Positions 20,355-32,212 of a stretch of 64,000 bases of DNA are shown piece by piece (position 1 is the first letter of the stretch; each line of letters begins with the position of its first letter). The notes under the pieces are model-generated. The model did not search any database. It saw only the letters and a program-made list of their open reading frames with translations, and was not told where the DNA came from. Source of the stretch: Cololabis saira (lineage: Eukaryota; Chordata; Actinopteri; Beloniformes; Belonidae); contig NC_084590.1 in NCBI RefSeq assembly GCF_033807715.1, positions 2,980,001 to 3,044,000 on the forward strand, given 5' to 3'. The translations under genes were made by a program, and so were the position numbers.

Positions 20355-20937
20355 CATACACACTGGCTTGTTCACCTGCATGCTGGCTCTCTAGTTTTTG
20401 GGTTTAGGTAGCGGTAGCGATAGCTTAGCTCAGACTGCGATCAGATCTCAAGATTTAGGTCGATTGCTGTTCGTGTTTTGGTTGGCTCCGTGCCGGTTTC
20501 GTGCTTTGTTTGTGGTTTTTTGTTGCAGATTTCCAGTGCTTGACGTGTGTCTCCGTGTGTTCCTGCTTCCTGGATTGGCAGTGGATGTCGTCACCCCCCC
20601 CCCCACCCCCTCCCCACCCCCAAAAAAAACAACAAAAAAAAAAAAAAAACACTGGGTTTGTATGTGTATATTTATGTATGTGTACGCATATGTGTGCGTG
20701 TATATATGTATATATTACATATAGTAATAATGCACATATATACACTTTTGGTTTCTACCGTCATGGTATCAATCAATAATATGTGTGCAGACAAGGTAAA
20801 AAAAAAAAAAAAAAAAAATCTTATATTATTGATCATTTGTACAAACATGGTTCAGAGTTCATGATTTGATTCAATTATTGTTAAATCTTATTATTGATCA
20901 TTTGTACAAACATGGTTCAGAGTTCATGATTTGATCA

Positions 20938-21648
20938 AAACTGTTAGTGGCTTGTGAAAATTAAAAAAACTTTCCTGCAAAATGTTGTGGAAGTGATCAT
21001 TTGAAAATGAAACTCTTGGAAAGGTAAATAAGAAATTAAATATTGATTTAATTTAATTAATCAATTAATATATTGTTTCCTACCTTGTTAAATCATTCTG
21101 AATAATTATTTTTGATGAATCATTAATTATTAGTGTCTTCATTAATAATAATGTTAAATTAAAGGTAAACTGTTAGAAGAGCTGCGTGCTCCCGTGGACA
21201 GCGGAGTGCGCTCCTGACAGTTGCAGCTCATCTATGGAGAAGTTAAAGAGCATCTACCACTAGATTCTCCTTTCATCAAGGCAGGGAAGAGTATCAGGCC
21301 AGAATGGATGAATGTCACCAGCAGTGACTAAGTTTGTGGTGTAGAACATGTTACTGGACATTCTTGTGTAATTGCCACAAAATAATTTGTTGTATTTAGT
21401 TAATTTCTACAGAAGAATATTTATTTTATTATTATTTTATATTAAATACATATTTTATATTGCAAATAATTTTGTGGGACCCCCTGGCACACCATTGAGG
21501 AGCCCAAGGCTGGGGGCGTCTTAAATTGTTTGTTCTCCTTTTTTCCAAATGAGAATCGATAAGAGAATCGATAAAGAATCGAATCGTTAAGCAGAATCGA
21601 AAATGGAATCGGAATCGAAAAAATCTTATCAATTCCCATCCCTAGCTG
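20938..21648. other. AT-rich DNA ending in a hAT-like terminal repeat
   Basis: No gene recognised. The last 50 bp (repeated GAATCG words ending CAATTCCCATCCCTAG at 21648) match the usual end of fish hAT MITEs beginning CTAGGGATGGGAATTG. The partner end was not found in this window. Confidence 0.5.
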
Positions 21649-22815
21649 GTACAGAGAAACACAAGAGCAACAGACGGGCTGCGGGCACCTCCACCCTGCG
21701 GTTGTTTCTCTGGGAGGCTTCATCCCCTGAAGATGACAAGATATCCGCTGCAGAACTTTGTAAAGTGTATCATGCAGTCAAGCATCACCAGTCATACAGG
21801 AGTGTAGACTGTGGAATTAAAGTTGATAGAGAGATCTTCAGTGACTCATCTATAGCCAAGGGTATGACTTGTGGAAAAACGAAAGCTAAGGCTTTGTGTG
21901 AGAATGTCCTAGCGCCCTACTCTGTACAAACACATACAGACTACATCAAAGAAAACAATCTGCCTTTTTCTGTGGCAACCGACGCATCAAACAAAGGTAC
22001 GACCAAGTGTTTTCCAGTTGTACTGAGATATTTCCACTTACAGATTAAGGCGTGCAACATGCACTAGGGCTGAACGATTTTTGAAAATAATCTAATTGCG
22101 ATTTTTTTCCTCAATATTGCGATTGTGATTTAATATGCGATTATTTTTTTCAAGGTCCTGTTCTCATGTATTTTTCAACTACACAAGCAATAAATCAGTC
22201 TGTTTTATAATAAACATTGCCAGATTTATTTAAAGCACAGATTACAATAATAAAGAAAACAAATCTGTGCCTTTACCTCTTTAACACGTCTACACATGGG
22301 TCGTTCTCTCTGAACCCAATCGCACGACACCAAACTGGGTTAAACTTTAGGCAAAACGAGGCGTAGTTTGATAGAAAAACACAGAAGAACTCCGACAGGG
22401 AACAAAAAACCTTCCTCACAGGCAGTACTCGAGTTGTAAAAAAAATATCAGGGGGGATGGTGGATTTTATCATATGGGGACAGATAATTTGTGCTGATTA
22501 CAAATAATAAAATATATAACAAATAATAGCAGTGACCAAAACACCTGCAGAAATACTGCAGGAATGACATAGCAGCAGTTAAATGCAGCCTTCTGTAAGC
22601 TTTAAATATCCACTGGGCTTACATCAAATACATCAAAACACAACAATAAAAAACCATATTCTGAACTTATCAATATGACTCTGTCCTTCACAGGACAAGT
22701 AAAATGGATCACTGCAAAAACTCAAAATCTTAACAAGAATATTTGTCTTATTTCTAGTTAAAATGTCTCATTTTAGTAAAAAAAAAAATCTCATTACACT
22801 TAAAGCAAGACTCAT

Positions 22816-23014
22816 CACTGGAAAAAACAAAAAATGTCACCTGTTTCAAGTAGATTTTCACTTAAAATAAGTAGAAAAATCTGCCAGGGGAACAAGATTT
22901 TTTTGCTTGTAATAAGAAGATAAATCTTGTCCCACTGGCAGATTTTTCTACTTATTTCAAGTGAAAATTTACTTGAAACAGGTGAAAATTGTCAAATAAG
23001 TTATTTTTCTGGTG
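22816..23014. repeat. Foldback MITE, ~200-bp inverted repeat
   Basis: CACTGGAAAAA... to ...TTTTTCTGGTG, with long internal arms (CACCTGTTTCAAGTAGATTT against its complement, and AAAAATCTGCCAG against CTGGCAGATTTTT). A related half-unit (CACTGCAAAAACTCAAAATC) precedes it from 22709. Confidence 0.78.
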
Positions 23015-23364
23015 TTATTTTTCTGATGATGACTATAAATGTTGAAATAGCAGTAAAACCACATTCATTGATGAAATGACATAAGGGATGGAAAGGAGGG
23101 ATGGCAGTTTTACAGGGGGATGATTTGGACCGTTTTTATTTCAGGAGGGGATGATTTTGACCGTTTTTTATTTCATCCCCCCTCAACTCGAGTACTGCTC
23201 ACAGGGAACTCAGAACGTCTTCATAAATAACTCAAAAATCACAGAGAGAAAAAAAAACACCAGCAAACTAACAAACAAACCAATAAAGCTCACAGAGTTA
23301 ACAAAACGAACCAGCAACTCGCTCTGTAACTTCTCCGGAGAGCTGACGGGCTGCAGGTGGTTTA

Positions 23365-23505
23365 AGGCTGATTTATGGTTCAGCGTTACACCAACGCAGA
23401 ACCTACGCCGTAGGGTACGCGGTACGCACAACGTACGGTGCGCGTCGCCGCGTAACCTACGGCGTAAGCTCTGCGTCGATTTAACGCGGAACCATAAATC
23501 CGGCT
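23365..23505. repeat. Palindromic mini-element copy 5
   Basis: AGGCTGATTTATGGTTCAGC to GCGGAACCATAAATCCGGCT, with the usual internal arms; nested in the 8-bp-TSD hAT MITE. Confidence 0.85.
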
Positions 23506-24765
23506 TCACAGCGCGACTGCCCGCCCGGCTCGTGCTCGGCGCTGCGAACAGCTCCTCGCCACGCCGACTCCGCGCTCATATATTTAATACATTTATAAAG
23601 CCCATATATTTATAAAGCCCTGCCTGGCCGAGCCCTAACACTGAGGCCATGGTAGATACAGTAGGTTACAGGCGGACACTGTTGACTTTTTTTCCCTGCC
23701 GGCAACGTGACCAGATCACGTGACCAGATCACGTGACTGGTCAAATCGCAGCCTTTGCGGTTAGAAAATCTCGTTTTATCACATCGCGATATTATCGCAA
23801 ATGAAATTAATCGTTCAGCCCTAACATGCACTGTTAGATTTTTACAGTGACAGCAACGAAACGTCAGAGGCTATAACAAACCAGCTGCTGGCTAAACTGG
23901 AGAAGTCTGGTCTAGATGTGCAAAACATGTCAGCTTATGCAGCAGATAACGCCAGCGTAAACTATGGAAAACCCAACAGTGTTTATCAGAAGCTGAAACT
24001 GACACAAAAGGATGTGTTACCTGCAAACTGTTTAGCCCATATTCTCCACAATGCAACACGATATGCAGCAGGCAAACAGGATTTTGATGTTGAAAATGCT
24101 GTACTCAAGATTTACAGCCACTTTAGCATGTCAGCAAGCAGAACAGCACAACTGAAGGAATTCTGTGAGTTTGTGGAAGCAGAAGAATGCAATCTGCTGC
24201 GGCACGTCGTGACAAGATGGTTGTCCCTGCTTCCATCTATTGACAGGATGCTGAAGTACTGGAAGCCTCTGACCAGCTACTTTCAGAGTCAAGGTGAAGA
24301 GGAATGCAGCAAGATTTTGTGGAAATGCTTTGGAGAACAAAACACTGAGGTATTTGAGACATATTTCCTTTTCCTCAGTCACATCCTGAAACTGTTCTCA
24401 GACACCATTGAAGCACTTGAGGCCAAGTCATTCAGCATAACATCTGTGTTTAAGGTGATGACTGAACTGAAACAGAAACTTGAGAGAAGATTGAAGGACA
24501 GGTTATTTGGCTTTGTTGTGAACAACAAGCTCAAGCAGCCACCCCCTAACCCAGCACAGAAATGTCAGATGGACTTCCTTGATTTCTATGAAAGTGCCAA
24601 GAAATGACTTCCGGTGTAGCGACTAATGGACTAGGACGTGTTTTTTTGAGCTCCTGCAACAACCTTTAAAAATATCTATTTTTGGTACAGCTTTTTCATC
24701 TTCCTTCGGTTTATTTTTCCCGACCTTCATTATTCTACTTTGGCCCCGTATTTTTGCCGACCAAA

Positions 24766-25665
24766 ATGCCTCCAAAACTCAAACCATCCGCACCACCCCC
24801 GCGGCCCTCTCCGCACGCAGCATCCCCGCCTCGTGGTGACCCCCCGTCCAGCCTGGCCGAGGCCGCCGGGGCCGCTCCTTCACACGACTTTAAGGCCGAG
24901 CTGCTCGCATCACTCCGCGTTGAGATGGCGGCTGTTTTTAAATCGGAGCTTCAGGCTGCTTTAAATGAAAACCTGTCGAGCATCAAGACTGAGCTGCAAG
25001 CGGTGAAGTCGGAATTATCAAAAAGCATTACAAACATCCAGTCTGATGTGCGCGCTCTGAAGAACACCGTGGTTGAAATGGAAACATCTCTTTCATCCTG
25101 CACCGATGACATCACAACCTTACAGGCTAAAGTGGAGCATCTGTCAGCTGAACTGATGAGGCTGGATGGTAAATGCGAGGATCTGGAGGCGAGATCCCGG
25201 CGCAATAACATACGGATCGTGGGAATTCCTGAAGATTTTTCCACCTCTTCTGCTGTTACGGATATTCCCTCTCTGCTCAAGGAGGCTTTCAGCCTGGAGA
25301 AGGAGCCTCTCCTGGACCGGGCGCACCGCACCCTCCAGCCGAAGCCGAAGCCCGGAGAGCGCCCTCGTCCCATCATCGCCCGTCTGCACTATCATACAGA
25401 CTGTGTGGATATATTGCGCCGAGCCAGGGCTCAGCAACGGATTACGTGTGGAGAGTTGACTTTTTCTGTCTTTCCCGACCACACCCAGAAGACGGCCCGT
25501 GCCCGAGCCGCCTTTAATGACGTCCGCCGCCGGCTCCGCGAGATCCCGGGGATCCGCTACGGTCTGCTGTACCCCGCCCGCCTCCGCATCACTCACAACG
25601 GCGCAGAAAGGGAGTTCAGGTCGGCAGAGGAGGCCAGCGCTTTCATCACGTCGCTCAAAGTCTAG
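24766..25665 (+). CDS. L1 ORF1 protein (coiled coil, RRM, CTD)
   Basis: 299 residues from the ATG at 24766, chosen because the Pro-rich N-terminus (MPPKLKPSAPPPRPSP) is typical; the frame opens 28 codons earlier without a better start. A coiled coil spans roughly 45-145 (heptad-like KTELQAVKSELSKSITNIQ, TLQAKVEHLSAELMRLDGK). An RRM-like domain begins with ARSRRNNIRIVGIPE, and a C-terminal domain includes RARAAFNDVRRRLREIPG and RLRITHNG. L1 ORF1p is a trimeric RNA-binding chaperone that coats its own transcript. The frame is intact. Confidence 0.88.
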   Translation: MPPKLKPSAPPPRPSPHAASPPRGDPPSSLAEAAGAAPSHDFKAELLASLRVEMAAVFKSELQAALNENLSSIKTELQAVKSELSKSITNIQSDVRALKNTVVEMETSLSSCTDDITTLQAKVEHLSAELMRLDGKCEDLEARSRRNNIRIVGIPEDFSTSSAVTDIPSLLKEAFSLEKEPLLDRAHRTLQPKPKPGERPRPIIARLHYHTDCVDILRRARAQQRITCGELTFSVFPDHTQKTARARAAFNDVRRRLREIPGIRYGLLYPARLRITHNGAEREFRSAEEASAFITSLKV

Positions 25666-26046
25666 TTGAACTTTTTTCAGTTCATCAGTGTCGGTTTTTT
25701 TTTTTTTTTTTTTTTTTTTTTTCTCTCCCATATATACACGGTATGTGGTTTTCAGTTTAACTTGGTCGTGATTGGTTGTACCTCTCTGTTAATGTTGCTG
25801 GGCTTGCAGGAGCTCAACACGAAGCTTGTTAGTTATTATCTTGTTAGTTATGCTTAAAGCCGTAAGTGTTCTTTTCAGGGATCTGACTCCTTCTGGAGTT
25901 TGCACTGGGTTCTCCATCGTTTGGGGATGGGGTCGTTGTAAGTGCAATTGGGGGGTGGGGGGTGGGGGGTTCAGTAGGTTAAGTTTGTTGTTGTTTTCAA
26001 TTTTCCCCCTTTTTTTTTATTTATTTATTTATTTTATTTTTTTTCT

Positions 26047-26082
<36 letters not shown>

Positions 26083-26193
26083 CTTCTTCTTTCCTCTTTC
26101 TTTCTTTCTTTCTTTCCTCCCTCCATCCCTTTCTTTCCTTTCCTTCCTTGGGGATCCGCATTCGGTACATCTCTATCTTTAGAAATTTAACAT

Positions 26194-29100
26194 ATGGCCA
26201 CTAATACTGGTACTTCTGTGAGGTTGTTGAGCTGGAATATTAAAGGCATGGGGAGTCCAATTAAGAGATCGAGAATATTTGCTCACCTGAGACGTCTTAA
26301 AGCTGACTTAGTGTTCCTTCAGGAAACCCACATGCGCACCAAAGACCAGGTCAGACTTAAATGTCCCTGGGTTTCTGAGGTGTTTCACTCTGATTTCAAC
26401 TCTAAGGCCAGGGGGGTTGCTATATTAATTGGTAAGTCAATGCAGTTTTCAGCATCTAAGGTGATTTCAGACAAAAACGGCAGATACTTAATTGTGGCGG
26501 GTACGCTATTTCATATTCCCATATTATTAGTTAATATATATGCCCCCAATTTTGACGACCCACACTTTATGAACAAGCTTTTTGAATGTCTCCCCTCATT
26601 GAACGACAGTCTTCTTATAATTGGCGGGGATATGAACTGCGTAATTGACCCCAAACTAGACCGCTCCAGCCCACGAAATCTGACTCCTTCTTCAATGTCG
26701 AGGTCTCTTTCAGATTTTGTGTCCAAGAACGGTTGCACCGATCCTTGGAGATTTTATAACCCTTGTACCAAAAAATATTCCTTCTTTTCTCAGATGCATC
26801 AATCTTTCTCTCGGATTGATTATTATTTTATTGATGCTAAACTAATTCCCAAAGTACTGTCTGTTGATTATCATCCTATTGTGATCTCCGACCACGCTCC
26901 TCTTTCTTTGGATATTCAGTTCTCTTCACAGCCACGCTACTCAACATCTTGGAGGTTCAATACATTACTTCTCTCAGATGATAAGTTCACCAATTTTATT
27001 ACAACTAAAATTGATGATTACATCTCTATAAATCAAAATGATATGGAACCAATTTCATCTTCACTGCTGTGGGAATCATTGAAAGCATATTTGCGGGGAC
27101 AAATTAGCTCCTTCTCTGCTCACTTGAATAAGTCCCGGAAAGCCAAATTACAAGAACTCTCTATTAAGATCACAAAATTGGACCAACAACTTGCTACTTG
27201 CCCCTCTCCCAGTTTTCTTAAGCAACGTGTCGATTTACAGACTGAATTTGATCTCCTTACCACTAATGACGCAGAGCGACTTCTCTTACGATCACGCTCC
27301 GTATATTATGAACATGGAGACAAGGCAAGTCGGCTCATGGCTCATCAGCTACGTCGCCAGGCAGCCTCACGTATGATCCTTCAGATAAAAGATTCATCAG
27401 GCTCATTGCATCAGGATCCCACCGCCATTAATTCTGTCTTTCACTCATTTTATTCCTCTTTATATACGTCTGAATCTCCATCTGGCTCCACTGAATTGAA
27501 TTCATTCTTAGATAGCCTCAACTTTCCTGTTATAGGCTCCGATGCTGCTAAAAATCTTGACTCGCCATTAACGGTAGAAGAAATTAATCTCGCTGTGAGA
27601 AGTATGCAAAATAACAAAGCTCCTGGCCCTGATGGATTTCCAGTGGAATTTTTTAAGAAATTTCAGGATAAATTGTCCCCTTTATTGCATGCTGTTTATA
27701 AGGAATCACTGGAACATGGCACTCTCCCTCCCACTTTAAGGCAAGCCTCCATAAGTCTCCTCTTAAAAAAAGATAAGGATCCAACTCTCTGCGGCTCATA
27801 CAGACCTCTTTCGTTAATAAATGTAGATGCTAAGATCCTTGCTAAAGCCTTGGCTTATCGCTTGGAGAACATTGTGCCAACTATTGTCTCAAATGAACAG
27901 ACAGGATTTGTTAAGGGGCGACAGTTATTCTTTAATGTGCGGACACTTTTAAATATTATTCACTCTAAAACTATCACCACAACACCTGAAGTCGTAATCT
28001 CAGTCGATGCTGAAAAGGCATTTGATAGGATTGAATGGGACTATTTATTTACTGTACTGAAGAAGTTTGGGCTGGGGAATGGGTTCATTTCTTTGATTCG
28101 TCTCCTTTACACGTCTCCACAAGCAAGCGTTTCCACTAATGGCATTCAGTCCAATTTTTTTACTCTAGCCCGTGGCACCAGACAGGGGTGTCCCCTCTCT
28201 CCCCTATTATTCGCACTAGCTATAGAGCCCCTGTCAATCTTTCTGAGGTCCTCCCCCACTTTTACTGGGATCTCCCGATTGGGAACAGAATATAAGCTGT
28301 CACTTTACGCTGATGACTTACTGTTATATGTCTCGGATCCTGTCCTCTCCATTCCTTCAATTTTATCTGCTTTCCAGAGATTCGGGTCTTTCTCAGGCTA
28401 TAAAGTGAACGTATCTAAAAGTGAATGCTATCCCATTAATGACTCAGCAACACAGCTCGTACAGTCAGATATCCCTTTTAAGATTAGTCCTTCCGGCTTT
28501 AGGTATCTTGGGATCAACGTAACCAGAACGTTAAGCTCTCTTTTTTCTGCTAATCTCTCACCTTTTAATGTCTACAATTAAATCTGACCTCCATAGATGG
28601 AAAAGCTTACCTCTTTCATAAATTGGAAGAATTAACGCAGTTAAAATGAATATTTTGCCCAAATTTCTATTTCTGTTCCATTGTCTTCCACTTTTCTTAC
28701 CAAAACACTTTTTTAAAATAATTGATCAAACTATTTCTGACTTCTTATGGTGTGGGAAGGCTCCTAGAATCCGCAAATCCACACTTCAGAGATGTAAATT
28801 CAATGGCGGACTGGCACTTCCCAATTTCCAACTGTATTATTGGGCAGCACATATTCAAAAAATTTCATTTTGGTTCAAATCGGTGAATATGCCATGGTGT
28901 AAATTGGAGGCACAGTCATGCATTTCATCCTCTTTACCTGCTCTACTTACCTCATCTATTCCATCCAACCTCTCTGTCTTTACAAATAATCAAGTGGTTC
29001 ACTCCACGCTTAAAATTTGGTATCAATTTAGGAAACACTTCAAATTTAAGTCAGCATCTACTTTAGCTCCATTACTGAACAATCATTTATTTCGACCTCC

Positions 29101-29998
29101 GCTTACAGATTCAACCTTTCTCATATGGCATAATAAGGGCCTGAAAAGTTTTGGAGATCTTTACAAGGATGGTATCTTTCGCAGCTTTGCAGATCTCTCA
29201 GGTGAATTTAATCTCCCGCCTTCTCATCTCTTTCGATACTTTCAGATTAGACACTGCGCTAAAGCTTTGTTTCCAGTTTTTCCATCCTCTCCGCCGACTC
29301 TACAGTGGGAGGTGCTTTTAAACCATGATCCACTTCAAAAATCACTGATCTCTAAGGTTTACGATGACCTTCTGTCTTTCGATCTCTCTCCAGTTATTAA
29401 AGTTAGGGCTGCCTGGGAAGATGAACTGGATCTAAATTTGGAGGATGACTGGTGGGACGCTGCTCTTAAAAAAATTTACACAAGTTCATCCTGCGCTCGT
29501 CTTACACTTATACAGTTTAAAGTACTGTTTAGAGTCCACTTTTCTAAAGCTCGACTCTCACAGATCTATCCCAGTGTCACTGACGAATGCGACAAATGTC
29601 ATGCCTCGTCCTGCAATTTAACCCATATGTTTTACTCTTGCCCACTACTTTCTCGCTTTTGGTCGAATTATTTTGACACCATGTCAAAAATACTCTCGGT
29701 GAATATAAAAGTCTCCCCCCATGTTGCCATATTCGGGCTCCCAGAGGACCATGGCCGGTTTACTTCAAACCAAAAAGACATTTTGGCTTTTACTTCCTTA
29801 CTGGCAAGACGCCACCTTCTTCTCCACTGGAAGTCGACTAAGGCTCCTTCTAGTACCCAGTGGCTCAACGACACCATGTTTTTTCTGAAGCTGGAAAAGA
29901 TTAAATATTCACTGAAGGGTAGTTGCAACAAATTTTATAATAAGTGGCTTCCCTTTCTTACATTCTTCCACTCTCTCCAGTCCCTGCCTCCTGATTGA
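26194..29998 (+). pseudogene. L1 ORF2 (endonuclease/RT), one frameshift plus one stop
   Basis: Residues 1-240 form an apparently complete apurinic-type endonuclease: LLSWNIKGMGSP, FLQETH, IYAPN, GGDMNCV, SRIDYYFI and SDHAPLSL. The reverse transcriptase includes NKAPGPDGFPVEFFK, SYRPLSLINVDAKILAKALA, ISVDAEKAFDRIEW, GTRQGCPLSPLLFALA and catalytic LYADDLLLYV near residue 705. A one-base insertion in a T run near 28563 shifts the frame, and a TAA stop occurs about 55 bp later. The frame then resumes at 28646 (MNILPKFLFLF) to 29998 with a C-terminal CxxC-type motif (CDKCHASSCNLTHMFYSC). All else is open, so this copy died recently or late in its history. Confidence 0.9.
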
Positions 29999-32052
29999 CG
30001 GATCCCCCCCCTCCCTCTCTTCTCTCATTCCTTTCTTTCTTCCTCCTTTTTATTTATCTTTTTATTTACTTTTCTTTTGTCTTTGGTTTTTTTTTTTTTT
30101 TTTCCCCCCTTTTTATTCATCTATTTTTTTAATTCATACTGTTTAGCTTAAATACTTAAATATTACTTGTATATAAGAATATAATAATTTTTGTGTATTT
30201 GTCATTGTTTTGTGTGGATTTTTTGTTCTGTTCTTAATTCCAAAAAAAAAAAAAAAAAGGAGGTAGACTGTATATCTTTTTTTTGTTTATTCCTGTTCAA
30301 CTGTGCCTTACCCCCTAATAAAAATATCAAAACAAAAGAAAGTGCCAAGAAATACATAAGTGAAAGATATGACTTCTCTGAGAACAGCTTTCATTGCGAA
30401 GTGGGAAAGCTTAGTCTCACAACTGCTGTGTCATATGAAGAATACAGTGATGATGTCCAGGCCTGCAATCTGAAAGACATTGATATGGATGGACTGTACG
30501 AGGAATATGCCATAGTGGAAGCGTCCCTCAGCTCTCCAGAAATGGAAGGTTGCCACAGTGAGGAGCGGTATCTGAAACCGTTTTCCAAAGCAGATGGACC
30601 ACTTGTGAATCTCAGGAAGGTCAGCTCCTACATTTTCTCCATCCCATGCAGTAATGCACACACAGAACGAGTCTTCTCAATGATGGCATCTGCATGGAGA
30701 ACCGAGAGGAATCGTCTGGATGCGGACAGCGTTAAGGCAGAGCTCCAAGTTTGTGTCAACTTCACCTTTACCTGCACAAGCATGTACCACAAGTTCCTTG
30801 GAAACAAATACATTTTGGATGCTGTCAGAAAAGGCCAGAAGTATTGCAGAAAGAGGATCAATTATTTGGTGAGTACAATATTATCATCTTTTGTTTGTTA
30901 CTTGTGTACTATATCTAATTAAACAAATATGCACTTAACACTTGTAATGCAACATTTTGATTCTATGCATGGGCTTTATGAAATGAATATGTACTAGGTT
31001 TAAAACAATACAGATTTTTGAAGGTTGATAACAGTATTTTTGCTATGTTTTTTGTTGCAGTGGAGGCTATAATGAACCTGAAGGTGCTGTTGTCTCCCGA
31101 CTGGTCCTCGGTTTCATGCTACACGCACACCCTACAGCTGGCCATCAACGACGGTTTCGCTGGGCATCTGCACCAATCATTGCAGCAGCAGGCAGGTTGG
31201 TCAAACACTTCAAGCACAGCACTAAAGCCACCAAAGCGCTGGAAACGAAGCAAAGCCAAATGGGCTTGGAACGTCATCAGCTCATTCAATCCTGTAAAAC
31301 CAGATGGAATTCAGTTTGTGATATGTTTGCAAGACTCGTGGAACAGCGGTGGGCGGTGTGCGCCGTACTCTCCGACCGTTCATTCACCAAGCTATCTGAC
31401 GCTCGGACACTGGAGATTAAAGATGACCACTGGAAGATAATGGAGGAAGTGGGCCCTGTGCTACGCGCTCTGAAGACTGCAACTACAGTGATGTCTACAG
31501 AGACTGAGGTAGAGTATTACCCCTCTCTGCACTATTTCTGTCATTTGAATTTTGAATGCTACTTTATGCACAGGGCTCCAGACTGCGACCAAATGCTCGC
31601 ATTTTGCGACCAAAATTTGAGTATGTGCGACTGAATTTCATGTCCACTCGCACACGTGCGACCAGTAAATTTGCCAGTGTTTTTTTTTTTTTTTTTTTTA
31701 TTTTTTTTTTTACACTTTAAACGTGGAAGGGGTGCGTCAATGAACCCCCATATTTGCAGGCCAATGAGTGTGAAAGGGAATGAGTTGGGGGATCTATTTA
31801 TTATTTTTTTTTTTTTCGTTTAATTTCACCAGCTGGTATTACGCCCGGACCACATTTAATGCGACACAACGCGCTGCGCCGCGCACATAAAGTTAGAAGA
31901 AAGAGACGGCGGGTATGTTTGGTTTTAGTAACATCATGCTCAGGCAATGAGTCTGCAATGGCCCAGACGGGAGACACATGTAGCTCAGTGCTTAACTTTT
32001 ATTTTTAATCCACTCTATATTCTTCTGGTTGTTCTCCGATATGCTCCCCTAA

Positions 32053-32151
32053 AGCCTGAATTATGGTTCCGCCTTAAATCGACGCAGAGCCGCCGCCGTA
32101 GCCTTCGGCGTAGGCTCTGCGTTGTTGTAACGCGGAACCATAATTCAGCCT
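32053..32151. repeat. Palindromic mini-element copy 6 (short)
   Basis: AGCCTGAATTATGGTTCCGC to GCGGAACCATAATTCAGCCT, with a reduced centre. Confidence 0.85.
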
Positions 32152-32212
32152 TCACCCGGTACATACATAGGTTCCTCTAAACATCTGTCCCCGCTAGTTT
32201 TAACTAAAAGAA

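Larger units (their letters stand above)
18646..20815 (+). mobile_element. GC-rich poly(A)-tailed retroposed element, identity unknown
   Basis: About 2.17 kb flanked by a 16-bp target duplication (AAATCTTATATTATTG at 18630-18645 and 20816-20831) and ending in a run of about 20 A. These are the hallmarks of LINE-mediated retroposition with + orientation. The 5' two-thirds is extremely G/C-rich (18650-19480 and 19690-20190), split by an (ATT)n tract; the 3' part has (CA)n runs, a C-rich stretch and TATGTA-rich DNA. Many open frames exist in all six frames because stops are rare in GC-rich DNA, but none has a recognisable domain. It could be a retroposed noncoding RNA, a non-autonomous LINE partner or an unusual processed transcript. 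A hairpin occurs at 19501-19538. Confidence 0.7.
18556..20937. repeat. Three-unit 63-bp tandem repeat split by a retroposon
   Basis: Units containing TTGTTAAATCTT, GATCATTTGTACAAACATGG and TTCAGAGTTCATGATTTGA lie at 18556-18618, at 18619-18645 continuing at 20832-20870, and at 20871-20937. The middle unit is interrupted by the GC-rich element. Confidence 0.82.
22065..23823. mobile_element. hAT-type non-autonomous element with 8-bp TSD
   Basis: TIR TAGGGCTGAACGATT at the left and AATCGTTCAGCCCTA at the right, flanked by ACATGCAC at 22057-22064 and 23824-23831. An 8-bp duplication and this TIR are typical of fish hAT MITEs. It carries no transposase, but two nested foldback elements, and lies within the transposase gene of another hAT. 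Confidence 0.88.
24606..30337 (+). mobile_element. Full-length L1-clade LINE with 16-bp TSD
   Basis: 5.73 kb flanked by GAAAGTGCCAAGAAAT at 24590-24605 and 30338-30353, inserted into a hAT transposase gene. Layout: 5' UTR of 160 bp, ORF1, a pyrimidine-rich spacer (25666-26193, with T and CT runs), ORF2, and a 3' UTR of about 340 bp with AATAAAAATATC near its end. Because both ends carry the duplication, it is full length. Only the ORF2 lesions at 28540-28630 prevent a complete coding set. Confidence 0.92.
21649..30868 (+). pseudogene. hAT transposase (KIAA1586/ZMYM6-like), in three pieces
   Basis: Piece 1 (21649-22064): VYHAVKHHQSYRSVDC, then NNLPFSVATDASNKG (RNase H-like catalytic region). 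Piece 2 (23832-24605): FYSDSNETSEAITNQL, SAYAADNASVNYGK, LPANCLAHILHNATR, RHVVTRWLSLLPSIDRML and MDFLDFYESAKK. Piece 3 (30338-30868): YISERYDFSENSF, CSNAHTERVFSMMASAWR (dimerisation domain) and RKGQKYCRKRINYL. The breaks are a hAT MITE with an 8-bp duplication and a full-length L1 with a 16-bp duplication. Pieces 2 and 3 join in frame through the duplicated codons ESAKK; a frameshift lies just before the first insertion. Relatives in vertebrates include host genes derived from hAT transposases, but this copy is plainly broken. A GTGAGT donor follows at 30869. Confidence 0.8.

Noticed and set aside
18651..20394. Many long open frames in GC-rich DNA
   Set aside because: Open frames occur in several frames on both strands at once, are Pro/Gly/Arg-rich, and lack domains; low stop frequency in GC-rich DNA explains them.
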